The notes under the pieces were generated by a model, which did no database searches, had not been told where the DNA came from, and saw only the letters and a list, made by a program, of their open reading frames with translations. A program made the translations under genes and the position numbers. A DNA stretch of 64,000 nucleotides, from NCBI RefSeq assembly GCF_012912105.1, contig NZ_QMEA01000012.1, positions 47,783 to 111,782 of the forward strand, read 5' to 3'. The DNA comes from Brasilonema sp. UFV-L1 (GTDB taxonomy: Bacteria; Cyanobacteriota; Cyanobacteriia; Cyanobacteriales; Nostocaceae). This document shows, piece by piece, positions 45,339 through 54,627 of this stretch (the stretch's first letter is position 1; each line of letters starts with the position of its first letter).

Positions 45339-46031
45339 CTAAGCTTTCGTTATTACTAGCACTCCCATCATACCGTTCGCAATGGGGTAGTGTGTTGCTG
45401 CTGCAAAACCAACTTGATAAGCTATCTCTACAAGCTTCTTTCCTGTAGGAAAGCGATCTAAGCTGGGACTGATGTAAGCGTATTCTTCTTTTAAACCCAA
45501 GGAGTTCGCCACTGGAACCACAAGATTGTCCAGATACCACTGCTGAATTGCTCGTGCTTGAGGATGACTGGGACGATGAAAGTCTAAAATTGCAGCCTTA
45601 GCACCCGTTTTCAGAACACGGTGTAACTCTTTCAAACTAAGGGGAATATCTGTTACATTTCTTAAACCATAACCCATTGTTGCAGCACCAAATCGGTTAT
45701 CCTCAAAAGGTAAGTCCAGAACGTCGGCTTCCACCCAATCAATATTATGTTGGGGATACTGACTTTGAGAACGTTCTCTGGCAACTGCTAACAACTGTGG
45801 AGAAAAATCCACTCCATATACCTGTCCTGTTTTTCCTACACGCCGCGCCAGGCGGAAAGATAAGTCTCCACTACCACAACACAAATCAACAACTGTATCT
45901 TCTGGTTTGGCTGCACTCCATTTCACCGTCATTTCTTTCCATATGCGGTGTTGTCCTAAACTAAACCAATCATTCAACTGGTCATATACAGGAGCAATGC
46001 GGTTAAAAATAGCACGAATTTCACTAGACAT
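45339..46031 (-). CDS. menG: Demethylphylloquinone/demethylmenaquinone methyltransferase
   Basis: 230-residue SAM-dependent methyltransferase of the UbiE/MenG family, which in cyanobacteria makes the last ring methylation of phylloquinone for photosystem I. The opening IFNRIAPVYDQLNDWFSLGQ, motif I VVDLCCGSGDLSFRL and the later GYGLRNVTDIPLSLKELHRV are the UbiE signatures. The start is ATG 46031. It lies upstream of the DUF445 gene on the same strand. Assigned as menG rather than ubiE because cyanobacteria lack ubiquinone; that is inferred from the organism. Confidence 0.9.
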   Translation of the reverse strand: MSSEIRAIFNRIAPVYDQLNDWFSLGQHRIWKEMTVKWSAAKPEDTVVDLCCGSGDLSFRLARRVGKTGQVYGVDFSPQLLAVARERSQSQYPQHNIDWVEADVLDLPFEDNRFGAATMGYGLRNVTDIPLSLKELHRVLKTGAKAAILDFHRPSHPQARAIQQWYLDNLVVPVANSLGLKEEYAYISPSLDRFPTGKKLVEIAYQVGFAAATHYPIANGMMGVLVITKA

Positions 46032-46395
46032 GAGTCACCCCTTTGCTTAATTCAAAATGGACCGGAGGCTGCGCGGCGCAGGCGCAGCTGCGTCCCGCTG
46101 CGCTAACAAAATGCAAAATTAGTCTAGTCAGGAGACACTGATTACGATAAAGGAAAACTCTCTAGATTCTCAAAAGCTACTTCAAAAATTTGCTATTACC
46201 CGATGGCGTATCTTCGACCTGTCCAACCCAAATAAAGCCAGGACACCCATTTTTTCTGCAAGTTGGTTGGTTGTTTCAGCCGAGGTTACAAAGAGCGTAT
46301 GATCCGTGCATATAATGACCAGGGGAAGTGGAGTCACTTAACCTTGGTGACCGAACGTCGAGTAAGTTAGTCATTAAAATCATCGGATGTGTACC
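46032..46395. other. Intergenic region menG-phycobilisome-domain gene
   Basis: Divergent promoter region. It holds a GC-rich palindromic repeat (46061-46107). No gene is seen. Confidence 0.4.
46061..46107. repeat. GC-rich palindromic repeat (CTGCGC type)
   Basis: GGAGGCTGCGCGGCGCAGGC and the following CAGCTGCGTCCCGCTGCGC form overlapping stems. The same type of sequence is at 9511-9550 (GACGCTGCGCG ... GCGCTTACGGAG). Confidence 0.65.
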
Positions 46396-46992
46396 ATGAA
46401 GCCTGAACTCCGTCAAGCAGTCAAAGAACTTATTCAAAAAGCAAGAATTGTCAGTTTTGCAGGTTGGGAGGCGACTCACTCAGCAGCCGTTATTCCCCTG
46501 TTCCAAGCAGCTGACGATCAAGGACGATATCTCAGCGATGAAGATTTACAGCAGATTCAAACCATTTCCCCTCAAACTTCAGAATTGATTCCAGTCGTAC
46601 AACTGTTGCGCGATCGCTCTAGCGAAATTGTCAACGAAGCCAGAGAACAAGTGCTGACAACCTTTCCTGATATTACTCAGCCTGGTGGCGGTCTTTACCC
46701 ACCAGAACGTGCCGAAGCTTGTTGGCGTGACTTTTGGCACTTCTTGCGCTGCATCACTTATGGTATTGCCGGTCACAGCACTGATTACACAAGCCGCACC
46801 GGACTTGAATCCATGAAAGAGTTATATAAAGAATTACAAGTACCTTTAGATGCAATGGTAGTCGGTTTGGAAAATATAAAAATTGCTAGTTTGAAGCGTA
46901 TAGACTCTGATCAGCAAGCAGCCTGCGCTCCCTATTTTGACCACCTCATCACTCAACTCAAATCTTTTACAAAAGAATCGAAGGATGGTTAG
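46396..46992 (+). CDS. Phycobilisome-domain (phycobiliprotein-like) protein
   Basis: 198 residues from ATG 46396; a longer start at 46387 adds MCT. It has the globin-like fold signature of PF00502: the N-terminal helices (KPELRQAVKELIQKARIVSF), then the chromophore-site helix EACWRDFWHFLRCITYGI with Cys109 at the position of the alpha/beta-84 bilin Cys, then LKELQVPLDAMVVGLENIKI. It differs strongly from CpcA, CpcB, ApcA, ApcB and ApcD in sequence and has no linker or phycobiliprotein gene next to it. It could bind a bilin, be a phycobilisome assembly or degradation partner, or be a stress-induced orphan. I cannot assign a name. Confidence 0.8.
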   Translation: MKPELRQAVKELIQKARIVSFAGWEATHSAAVIPLFQAADDQGRYLSDEDLQQIQTISPQTSELIPVVQLLRDRSSEIVNEAREQVLTTFPDITQPGGGLYPPERAEACWRDFWHFLRCITYGIAGHSTDYTSRTGLESMKELYKELQVPLDAMVVGLENIKIASLKRIDSDQQAACAPYFDHLITQLKSFTKESKDG

Positions 46993-47006
46993 TTGCAAAA
47001 CTTCTG

Positions 47007-47813
47007 TTACGAATTTGGATTCACGCCCAGCGAGCGCAATTGTTCGCGCAAGCGGGCATTTTCCTGTTCAGCTTGCTCAGCGCGCTGGCGTTCAGTTTCT
47101 GCTCGCTGGTGTTCAGTTTCTGCTCGCTGGTGTTCAGTTTTTGCTCGCTCATCTCCAGTGAGTAACAAATGACCTTCGTTATCCCACCAACGTAACCAAG
47201 GTAACTCCGCATTCAAATAATAGCCTTGCCAAATTCCAAGCTCTACACCTAGGGGAGCGATCGCATATCGTCCATTAAGATTAGGCTCCATACGTTCATA
47301 ATATCCAGCAACCAGTCGATAAACTTCCACGGAAGCTTTTTTGACCTCATAAATTCCGTAATAAGCCGGATGAATCACCTGTTCATAAATCCAAAATTTC
47401 CCTTTGTAAGGTGTTTTATCCCGTTCCTCACTACCATCGCCTGAAACAAACTCCAACACAATCAACGGCGCAATTAATTCCTGCCAAAGAACATATGAAC
47501 GTCGGAGTTCGCCGTTAAGAGTTGGCGGTACATTCGGCACATAAAACCAATCAGGAGCCTGGGCACCACGTTCTGGTGGATCAGTCATTCGCCAATAAAT
47601 ACCGCAATCCTGACCAATACAATATTGACTATCAGAATGAATTTTTTGTAGACGCGGTTGAATCGCATCTGTGAGTAAAATACTTTGAGGATGTTCCTGA
47701 AAATTCTTCACAAAAGTACCATCAGACTCTGGTAGCTGAGTGTGGTCGGGTAAAGCTAGGCTTTTGGCTTCAGTGACCATCGTCTTTATCTCGCCTAAAG
47801 GTGGGGTTGTCAA
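47007..47813 (-). CDS. Uma2-family protein with coiled-coil tail
   Basis: 268 residues. The PD-(D/E)XK-type Uma2 domain (about 35-200) has APDWFYVPNVPPTLNG and IVLEFVSGDGSEERD, with IYEVKKASVEVYRLV after it. The C-terminal 45 residues are a repeated coiled coil of EHQRAET units ending in ENARLREQLRSLGVNPN. Uma2 proteins are abundant in cyanobacteria; the domain has a nuclease fold but its substrate is unknown. The start may be 47813 or 47780. The EHQRAET repeats come from a near-perfect 21-bp DNA repeat at about 47090-47150. Confidence 0.85.
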   Translation of the reverse strand: MTTPPLGEIKTMVTEAKSLALPDHTQLPESDGTFVKNFQEHPQSILLTDAIQPRLQKIHSDSQYCIGQDCGIYWRMTDPPERGAQAPDWFYVPNVPPTLNGELRRSYVLWQELIAPLIVLEFVSGDGSEERDKTPYKGKFWIYEQVIHPAYYGIYEVKKASVEVYRLVAGYYERMEPNLNGRYAIAPLGVELGIWQGYYLNAELPWLRWWDNEGHLLLTGDERAKTEHQRAETEHQRAETERQRAEQAEQENARLREQLRSLGVNPNS

Positions 47814-47855
47814 ATTCGTTCTAAATCAATTGTAGTGCCACATTTAAATAACACT

Positions 47856-49052
47856 ATGGACACATCTAATACGATTAGTTCAGCAGTTGCCAAACTTTAT
47901 AACACCTATCCCTTCCCACCAGATCCCCTTTTAGACGAACCCCCACCCGGATACAACTGGCGCTGGAATTGGCAGACAGCTTATAACTTTTGTACGGGGC
48001 GCAAACCTGAGCAAGAAAATATTCGCTTACTTGATGCGGGATGTGGAACGGGCGCGGGGACAGAGTATTTAGTACACCTGAATCCTCATGCTCAAGTAGT
48101 GGGAATTGATTTGAGTGCAGGAGCGATCGCAGTCGCCCGCGAACGTTGTCAGCGTTCAGGAGCGAATGGTGTAGAATTCCACAACATTAGTCTTTATGAT
48201 GTCGAGCAAATTCCTGGTCAGTTCGACTATATTAATTGTGTTGGCGTTCTTCACCATCTGCCCGACCCGATCAAAGGCATACAAGCTCTAGCATCAAAGC
48301 TAGCACCAGGAGGACTAATACACATCTTTGTCTATGCCGAATTAGGACGATGGGAAATTACCCTGATGCAAAAAGCGATCGCACTCCTGCAAGGCGATCG
48401 CCGTGGAGACTACCAAGATGGTGTTAAAGTCGGTCGGCAAATCTTTGCCAATCTACCGGAAAACAATCGGTTGTTGAAGCGAGAAAAAGAGCGTTGGTCG
48501 CTGGAAAACCAGCGAGATGGCTACTTTGCCGACATGTACGTCCATCCCCAGGAAATTGACTACAACATCGATACTTTATTTGAGCTGATTGACGCTTCTG
48601 GATTAGAATTCATCGGCTTCTCAAATCCTCAGTACTGGGAATTAGAACGGTTGATAGGTCAACAACCTGATTTAATGGAACGAGCAGCAAACTTGAGCGA
48701 TCGCCAACGCTATCGTCTGACTGAACTGCTTGATCCAGATTTGAGTCATTACGAGTTCTTCCTCGGTCGTCCTCCTTTAATCTACATGGACTGGTCAAAC
48801 GACGCCATTCTCCTCAAATCTATTCCTGAACGCAGTCCATGCATGCAAGGGTGGCCCAGTCAAGTCATTTTGGACTTTAACTATCAAGTCGCCAAACTCT
48901 CTGAAGTAGAGTATGCCTTTTTAAACGCGTGTGACAATGTTGCGGGACAGCAAACGGTTGAGACATTAATGCAAGATACGGGGATAGATTTAGAAGGAGT
49001 GCGATCGCTCCAAAAACGCCAGTTGATTCTGCTGACACCAAAACCGTATTGA
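47856..49052 (+). CDS. Class I SAM-dependent methyltransferase with C-terminal extension
   Basis: 398 residues from ATG 47856 (MDTSNTISSAVAKLYNTYPF). Motif I is RLLDAGCGTGAGTEYLVHLN, the acidic loop is VVGIDLSAGAIAVARERC, and FDYINCVGVLHHLPDP follows, all typical of methyltransferase_11/12 enzymes. The C-terminal 130 residues (from about 265) are an extra domain with SHYEFFLGRPPLIY of unknown role. Substrate unknown. The GTG at 47835 would add seven residues. Divergent from Uma2. Confidence 0.82.
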   Translation: MDTSNTISSAVAKLYNTYPFPPDPLLDEPPPGYNWRWNWQTAYNFCTGRKPEQENIRLLDAGCGTGAGTEYLVHLNPHAQVVGIDLSAGAIAVARERCQRSGANGVEFHNISLYDVEQIPGQFDYINCVGVLHHLPDPIKGIQALASKLAPGGLIHIFVYAELGRWEITLMQKAIALLQGDRRGDYQDGVKVGRQIFANLPENNRLLKREKERWSLENQRDGYFADMYVHPQEIDYNIDTLFELIDASGLEFIGFSNPQYWELERLIGQQPDLMERAANLSDRQRYRLTELLDPDLSHYEFFLGRPPLIYMDWSNDAILLKSIPERSPCMQGWPSQVILDFNYQVAKLSEVEYAFLNACDNVAGQQTVETLMQDTGIDLEGVRSLQKRQLILLTPKPY

Positions 49053-49185
49053 CAATTATCCCATCTCCAGAAGAGATGGGCTTTCCCGCTGTCTTTTTTT
49101 AACAGTTACCAGTTATCAGTTTGAAGAAGAATTCAGCAATTCTGAATTCAGTATTCAGAAGGAAGAAATAAAGAATTGCGACTTC

Positions 49186-49247
<62 letters not shown>

Positions 49248-49296
49248 TCACTGGTCACTGTTCACTGTTTTAAATTGCCTCAACTGTGCTAAGACT

Positions 49297-51207
49297 TCAC
49301 AAAACCGTGCCAATTTCCTTCAAATAAACCCGTGTAAATGGTTCATCTACGCCAAGAGTATACTCTTCAATCAAACCCTTGCGTCTAATAGAAATATTGT
49401 CTCCATTCTTAATAACAACAGTTGAACTATCGAAAACATCGCGTGCTAAAGTCATCTCGATTTCGGTAGGATTGTTTAAAACTACCATGTTACTTCCGTA
49501 GTAAAACATTCCTTCGTTTTCCAAAATATCTTCTTTATATTCAGCAATCAACAAGTCAAGTTTGGGATTACGCAACAAAGAAAGAATATTGGTGTTATAG
49601 TCTTTGCTCAAGATTTTTTCTGAACGATTTATGAAAGTACCATCACGACAGACAGCGCCTATTGTCCAGTCGGGGTGTAGTAAAAGAATATGGTCAATCG
49701 TTTCTTGAATTTCATGAACCGAGATGTGGTTGAATGTAATTATCGGTATTCTGGCATCTGTACCAAATTTATAAAAGGTTTCCAAAATGTGTGAAGGTAC
49801 ATCAACGCTTTCACCTATTGCAGGGTTAAGATGCATCAAAATTCCTGGTGCAGCATTGATTTCCAGAATCGAAAAATCGCCAGACTTCCAAGATTCGTTA
49901 AGATTTCTAGCAATGACATCAATCCCCAAGCAAACAAGGCTCAAGTGTTGGGCAATGTCTTGTGCCAAAATAATATTGTCAGGATGAACAGTGCGAGTTG
50001 CATCAATGCTCACACCTCCAGCTGAAAGATTGGCGACTTTGCGAAGATAAATCTTTTGGTTTTTATCAAGCACGCTGTTTAATGACAAGCCTTGTTGTTC
50101 AAGATATTGTTCCATCGCCTCGTCGCACTGAATCTTAGCCATAGGCGAGGTAGGTGTATCCAGACGCGCAGGTTTTCGGTTTTCGTCTCGGATTAACTCT
50201 TCAATGGTTGAGTCACCATCACCCACAACCCATGCAGGGCGACGTTCAACAGCAGCAACAAATCTGCCATTAACGCACAATAAGCGGAAATCTGAACCAG
50301 CAATGCTCTTCTCAACAATCACTCGGATTGGCTCGTTTTCTGGAATTGCCTGAAGTGCTCTTTTATAAGCAGATTCTAATTCGTACTCATCTCGAACTTC
50401 TGCCGTTACTCCAATTCCTTTATGACCAGCTACAGGTTTGACGGCGACTGGGTAGCCAATATCTGCTGCGACTGCAACAGCTTGTTTCTGGGAAGCTACT
50501 ATATCACCTTTCGGCACTGGAAAACCTAAAGTTTTTAGAAATGCTTTGCAGTCATCTTTGCGCGTGGTGAAGTCTGAATCTAAATGGCTATCACAGTCAA
50601 ATGTTGTTGCGACACCGCGAACCTGTTTTTTTCCGTATCCGTACTGAGTGAGTCCTTCATCCCATAAGTAAAAAGTGGGAATACCTTTTGTGTTAGCTGC
50701 ACGCAACAAAGCGTAGACTGTAGGACCACCGTAAACAGATAGTCGGAATTTACTTTGAAAGGTTGAAACTCGCTCTTCAAAGGCAATATCTTCGTCTTGG
50801 GTGATCGCTTCAAACCAATCCCAAACAAAGTAAAGTACACCCCGCGTGGTACGCTCATGAAGTGATTGTATACTAATGGTCGTATAACTTTCATATGGCT
50901 TGACATTCCAACGGTCAAGATGCAAGCCCATATCCAACTTTCCTGCTTCTGACACTGTGCGGGCAAACAGATGAGCGTAGGAATCGTATGTTTCGTCGCC
51001 CAGGTGTGGGTAGCGATCGCTAATAATTGAAACGTAATCCTCAATAGGCAGAGGTCTTGTAAACCCAGTTAGAGCAAAATCAAATACTAGTGCCCCTGTT
51101 TCTAAGTAGGGATTTGGTCCCATGTAATGCTTGAATTTGAAGATATCAAATGCATCAGTTTTTCTTGCATTAACGCGAGCCGTATCGACGATTTTGTCTT
51201 GAACCAT
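49297..51207 (-). CDS. cphA2: Cyanophycin synthetase, CphA2-like (short form)
   Basis: 636 residues. The N-terminal region (about 1-200) and the ATP-grasp domain (about 215-490) resemble cyanophycin synthetase: PVAVKPVAGHKGIGVTAEVR, VIVEKSIAGSDFRLLCVNGR, VVGDGDSTIEELIRDENR and ILEINAAPGILMHLNPAIGE. CphA1 is about 900 residues with a complete Mur-ligase-like domain; here only about 150 residues remain after the ATP-grasp domain and no Mur ligase P-loop (GTNGKT type) is seen. This is the published description of CphA2, which makes polymer from beta-aspartyl-arginine dipeptides. A cphB gene lies 3.4 kb away. Confidence 0.8.
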   Translation of the reverse strand: MVQDKIVDTARVNARKTDAFDIFKFKHYMGPNPYLETGALVFDFALTGFTRPLPIEDYVSIISDRYPHLGDETYDSYAHLFARTVSEAGKLDMGLHLDRWNVKPYESYTTISIQSLHERTTRGVLYFVWDWFEAITQDEDIAFEERVSTFQSKFRLSVYGGPTVYALLRAANTKGIPTFYLWDEGLTQYGYGKKQVRGVATTFDCDSHLDSDFTTRKDDCKAFLKTLGFPVPKGDIVASQKQAVAVAADIGYPVAVKPVAGHKGIGVTAEVRDEYELESAYKRALQAIPENEPIRVIVEKSIAGSDFRLLCVNGRFVAAVERRPAWVVGDGDSTIEELIRDENRKPARLDTPTSPMAKIQCDEAMEQYLEQQGLSLNSVLDKNQKIYLRKVANLSAGGVSIDATRTVHPDNIILAQDIAQHLSLVCLGIDVIARNLNESWKSGDFSILEINAAPGILMHLNPAIGESVDVPSHILETFYKFGTDARIPIITFNHISVHEIQETIDHILLLHPDWTIGAVCRDGTFINRSEKILSKDYNTNILSLLRNPKLDLLIAEYKEDILENEGMFYYGSNMVVLNNPTEIEMTLARDVFDSSTVVIKNGDNISIRRKGLIEEYTLGVDEPFTRVYLKEIGTVL

Positions 51208-51596
51208 TGATTATAACCTCTGGCTAAACACCCACCGAATCTGGACAAATACTAGCGTTTTCCCAGACGAATTTGTTGTCTTGCGAATTTAGTACTGTTT
51301 GGTAAGCGATGGCTAAAGCCCATGCTACACCTGTACATTACGCGCTTAATACCAAAGCATTAATCGCAACGCCTATACTAGCTAGTTACACTCATATTGC
51401 CAATATTTGCAGCTATCTAAAGGTATAGTTAAGTAACTTTACAAAAAAAATTAAAATAATGTTAAAGTTGTGGATTAATTGAATTTGAACCTTTATTATT
51501 TACAAACTGCTGAATATATAACTATTGAAGGGTGCAATTAGATACTAATTAACTTATAAATAGTAAATACTAGAAAGCGTTAAGGAGACGGCAAGT
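51208..51596. other. Intergenic region cphA2-small gene
   Basis: AT-rich divergent promoter region of about 390 bases with no reading frame of interest and no strong palindrome. It should carry the cphA2 promoter and that of the small gene at 51597. Confidence 0.35.
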
Positions 51597-51824
51597 ATGA
51601 GTAACGCAGAAGCTGTTCTCAAAAAAGAAGTGCAGCATCTTGCTGAGGAAGCTTTCCACCGCAAGCTTATTTCTGGATATGGAGAGGGTCCAGACAATCA
51701 CGAGTATCAAATCGTATTTCAAGGTAAACCTAGGCATTTCTCTCTAGAACACGCACGTTCTTTCTTATGCGACTTACTGTTCGAGAAACAGGCGAGTCAA
51801 TGTTCAGAAGAATTGAGTGTTTAG
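51597..51824 (+). CDS. Small cytoplasmic protein of unknown function
   Basis: 75 residues from ATG 51597 with TTAAGGAGA upstream. Sequence: a helix (AEAVLKKEVQHLAEEAFHRK), then YGEGPDNHEYQIVFQGKPRH and a short helix AISSECDLLFEK-like tail. Well-defined ribosome site and balanced composition make it a real gene; no family is recognised. Divergent from cphA2, which suggests it might be co-regulated with it, perhaps under nitrogen conditions (inferred). Confidence 0.7.
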   Translation: MSNAEAVLKKEVQHLAEEAFHRKLISGYGEGPDNHEYQIVFQGKPRHFSLEHARSFLCDLLFEKQASQCSEELSV

Positions 51825-52117
51825 CGTTGGATACAGAACGTCACAATTACGATAGATAGTGAGTGGCATTCTGTGAGATAAAGCAGTTTATGATTTTTTA
51901 AAATCAGGAGATTTTTGTATTTCTAGATAAAACATTTTTGATCAAAATTAAGTAGTCGTTGTGAGCTAAGTGCTGGTGTATGCGGTTCATAATGGCTACT
52001 TAACCAGTTATTAGGGGTGTACACGTGTAAGAGAAAACAATGATAAACCAGCATCTATAGGAATCCTGTTTGATTCTTGAAAAGATTTTGACCTTATAAC
52101 CTTTGTAAAACAAGCTT
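51825..52117. other. Intergenic stretch before the truncated AAA gene
   Basis: No recognisable coding remains of the missing AAA N-terminus were seen here. AT-rich. Confidence 0.3.
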
Positions 52118-52906
52118 TTGAGTCTCAATATGCTTTCAAGATTCAAATCGGAGTCCTATATTAGCGTTGCTTTAGCTTTAAATATCCCGAATCAAATCGA
52201 TGAATATTGGGATTTAGTGGAAATTGTTGGTAGCAGCATGGCATGTAAAGCCTATTTTGAGGAATATGTACTACGAACAATTGATAATTCGCTAACGCTT
52301 GGTTTAGATGAGGTTGATAAAGTTTTTGAATATCCAGAAATTTACCGAGATTTTTTTGGGCTGCTACGCGCTTTACATGAAGAAGGCAAACGGCGAGAGA
52401 TTTGGAAAAAACTGCGATTGGTAATTGTACATTCTACAGAAGTTTACGTGCCTCTTGATATTAATCAATCACCATTTAATGTAGGTTTGTCTGTAGAATT
52501 GCCGGAATTTAATCATAAACAGATTTTAGATCTAGCTCAAAGGTATCAACTCGACTGGGATGAAACCGAAGTTGAAAAATTAATGATGCTAGTGGGTGGA
52601 CATCCATTTTTAGTGCGTCTTACTCTTTATCATATAGCCAATAGAAATGTGACTTTAACACAGATACTACAAAATCCCACGAGTTCATCAAGTATTTACG
52701 CAGATCATTTACGTCGTCAAAGTTTAATTCTTACGCAGCAGCCGGAATTAGCAATTGCGATGAAAGATGTAGTTATTAATAACTCTGCCAAACTACCGAC
52801 AGTAACTAAATTTAAATTACACTGTATTGGACTGGTAAAACTCCAAGGAGATAGTGTATTACCACGCTGTAATTTATATCGCCAGTATTTACAAATTCAT
52901 TTGTAA
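52118..52906 (+). pseudogene. Truncated AAA-like ATPase gene (C-terminal part)
   Basis: 262 residues from a TTG. It reads as the second half of the AAA-like (AAA_35-type) ATPases that are common in cyanobacteria: SLTLGLDEVDKVFEYPEIYR is the Walker B region, then LRLVIVHSTEVYVPLDINQS and LMMLVGGHPFLVRLTLYHIA. The P-loop (typically RQMGKTSL) and the HTH-like N-terminus, about 180 residues, are missing upstream, and no start codon with a ribosome site is evident. The remaining frame is intact, so the loss may be recent, or a shorter protein may still be made. Confidence 0.6.
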
Positions 52907-53066
52907 ACAAATATTTTTTGACCTAGCAGAAAGTTTCATCTACCTTTAGATAGAATCAGTTTGTTAATTTTTCTTGACACACATCCTTCAAAAGGATGAT
53001 GTGACTAATTTAACACTCAGAGAACAATACGAAAAATACATTAAACTTAACAAAAAGGCAGTAATT

Positions 53067-53267
53067 ATGCTTACTGTTGGCGATTGTGCAATTCATCAAA
53101 AAACACGCGAGTCTGGCGTCGTGATAGGTTACGGTCATGAGCTAGTGAATAATGCTTACCAAACCACCCTCAAAGTACTCGTCTCTAGCCAAAACGATAC
53201 TCATCAAACAACTTCAATCAAGGAAGATTTATATTCGGAATGGGTCAAGACTGATGACAAAGAATAG
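53067..53267 (+). CDS. Small protein of unknown function
   Basis: 66 residues from ATG 53067 (MLTVGDCAIHQKTRESGVVI), with AAAAAGGCAG upstream. The frame is open 31 codons further (from 52974) but the upstream part lacks a ribosome site. Beta-rich pattern with GDCAIHQKTRESG and YQTTLKVLVSS; it ends charged. No family is recognised. It lies between the truncated AAA gene and a tnpB relic. Confidence 0.5.
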   Translation: MLTVGDCAIHQKTRESGVVIGYGHELVNNAYQTTLKVLVSSQNDTHQTTSIKEDLYSEWVKTDDKE

Positions 53268-53387
53268 GTAATGCTTAACTAGTCAACGCACTCAAGCCTC
53301 TAGAAAATGTCTCGGAGGCTTTTAAATTGCAAACGTTGCATTCAAGACTTATACAAAAGTCAATACAAACCTTAGTTTGGTCAAAAG

Positions 53388-53430
53388 GTGACATCCTCCC
53401 ACCACTGACTTGGAGTACCAAGTACAGTGG
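53388..53430 (-). ncRNA. Right-end / omega RNA 3' hairpin of truncated TnpB element
   Basis: On the plus strand CCACTG-ACTTGG (53402-53413) pairs with CCAAGT-A-CAGTGG (53418-53430), and GTGAC is at 53388-53392; read on the minus strand the element ends ...AGGATGTCAC. Same architecture as the hairpin at 36899-36938. Confidence 0.55.
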
Positions 53431-53445
53431 GGGCGTATCCTCGAA

Positions 53446-54408
53446 TTACTTCTTGGTTCTTCCTGTTTCACGGGTCGTGCCTAGACTTGCGTCCCCGGAC
53501 AACGATACCCTTCGGGTTCGCAGTCCCCTCTGTCGGGAAACCCTCCTGCAGGGCTGTCTCACCTCCACAGGCAGCTTGACCGTGAGTCCCACGGCTGCAA
53601 GACCTCTTTGTTCCACCACCATAGCGGCAGCAACATCGCGGTCTGTTGTATACCCACATTCATGACACACATGAACACGTTCAGACAGTTTCTTTTTCCC
53701 GGTATGAGTTCCACATTGAGGGCAAGTTTGACTAGTCCCGTTAGGGTTTACTTTCGCAAAATAGACCCCACGCTTCCAACAAACCCAAGAAAGAATCTCA
53801 AGGAAGCTACCCCAACTAGCATCAAGACAATGTTTTGCCAACATTCCGCGACTAGTCGCTTTCAGGTTCAGATCTTCTGCAAAGACCATGCCAACATCGT
53901 TACAAAGTGCGTGTGCCGTATTGATGTGGAACTGTTTGCGTGTGTCATAAATGCGTTCATGCAGTCTACGTATCTTGTGCTGCGCTTTCCGGTAGTTGGC
54001 AGAGCCTTTGGTCTTGTTTTTCAACTTGCGTTGCAGCGATTTGAGCTTGCCTTGCAAAGAATTGAAAAACCGGGGTCTTTCTACCAGCCGTCCGTCAGAT
54101 ACAGCCAAGAACTTTTCCAAACCTACGTCAATACCAATGGAATTTCCATTTGGCATGACATCTGGTACGGAAACATCAGATTGCAAAACCAATTGAGCGT
54201 ACCATCCCGACGCAATGCTTCCAACTCTAACCTGCTTGACTACAAAACTCTCTGGAATTGGGCGATGCAAATTGATTGGCATCGCCCCAATCTTGGGCAA
54301 CTTGATTTGAAAACCTGTTACTGGGTTGGATTTGAACTGCGGAAACACAAAAGAGCGATACTGACCAACTTTTTTGAATCTGGGGAACCCAAAACCGCGT
54401 TCCATCAT
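53446..54408 (-). pseudogene. 5'-truncated tnpB
   Basis: 320 residues are open from ATG 54408, about 90 residues shorter at the N-terminus than a full TnpB. The frame continues upstream only 12 codons to a stop at about 54445. The C-terminal part is complete: Asp in SIGIDVGLEKFLAVSDG, Glu in VFAEDLNLKATSR, zinc ribbon CPQCGTHTGKKKL / CHECG and the last Asp in TTDRDVAAAMVVE. Without the N-terminal wedge domain it is probably inactive, although the catalytic residues remain. The right-end hairpin is still present, so its RNA might be made. Confidence 0.8.
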
Positions 54409-54627
54409 AAATTTGAACGCTTTATTTGTTCTGACTTGATGTCACGGGGATTTTACACGTGGGGGACAATACGTCAACAAAGAGTCGTTGTTCTTAGTCT
54501 TTATTACACGCAAACGTTCTTTACTATAAAAAGCATCATATTTTTGTATTAAAATCTACCAAATGGATGTTTTTTCTTTTATAATCATCATGTTTTATAA
54601 AAAAAATAACTCTTATCAGGAGGCTCT

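Noticed and set aside
53608..54552. 314-residue plus-strand frame across the truncated tnpB
   Set aside because: Antisense of a recognisable tnpB; composition is not protein-like in known families.
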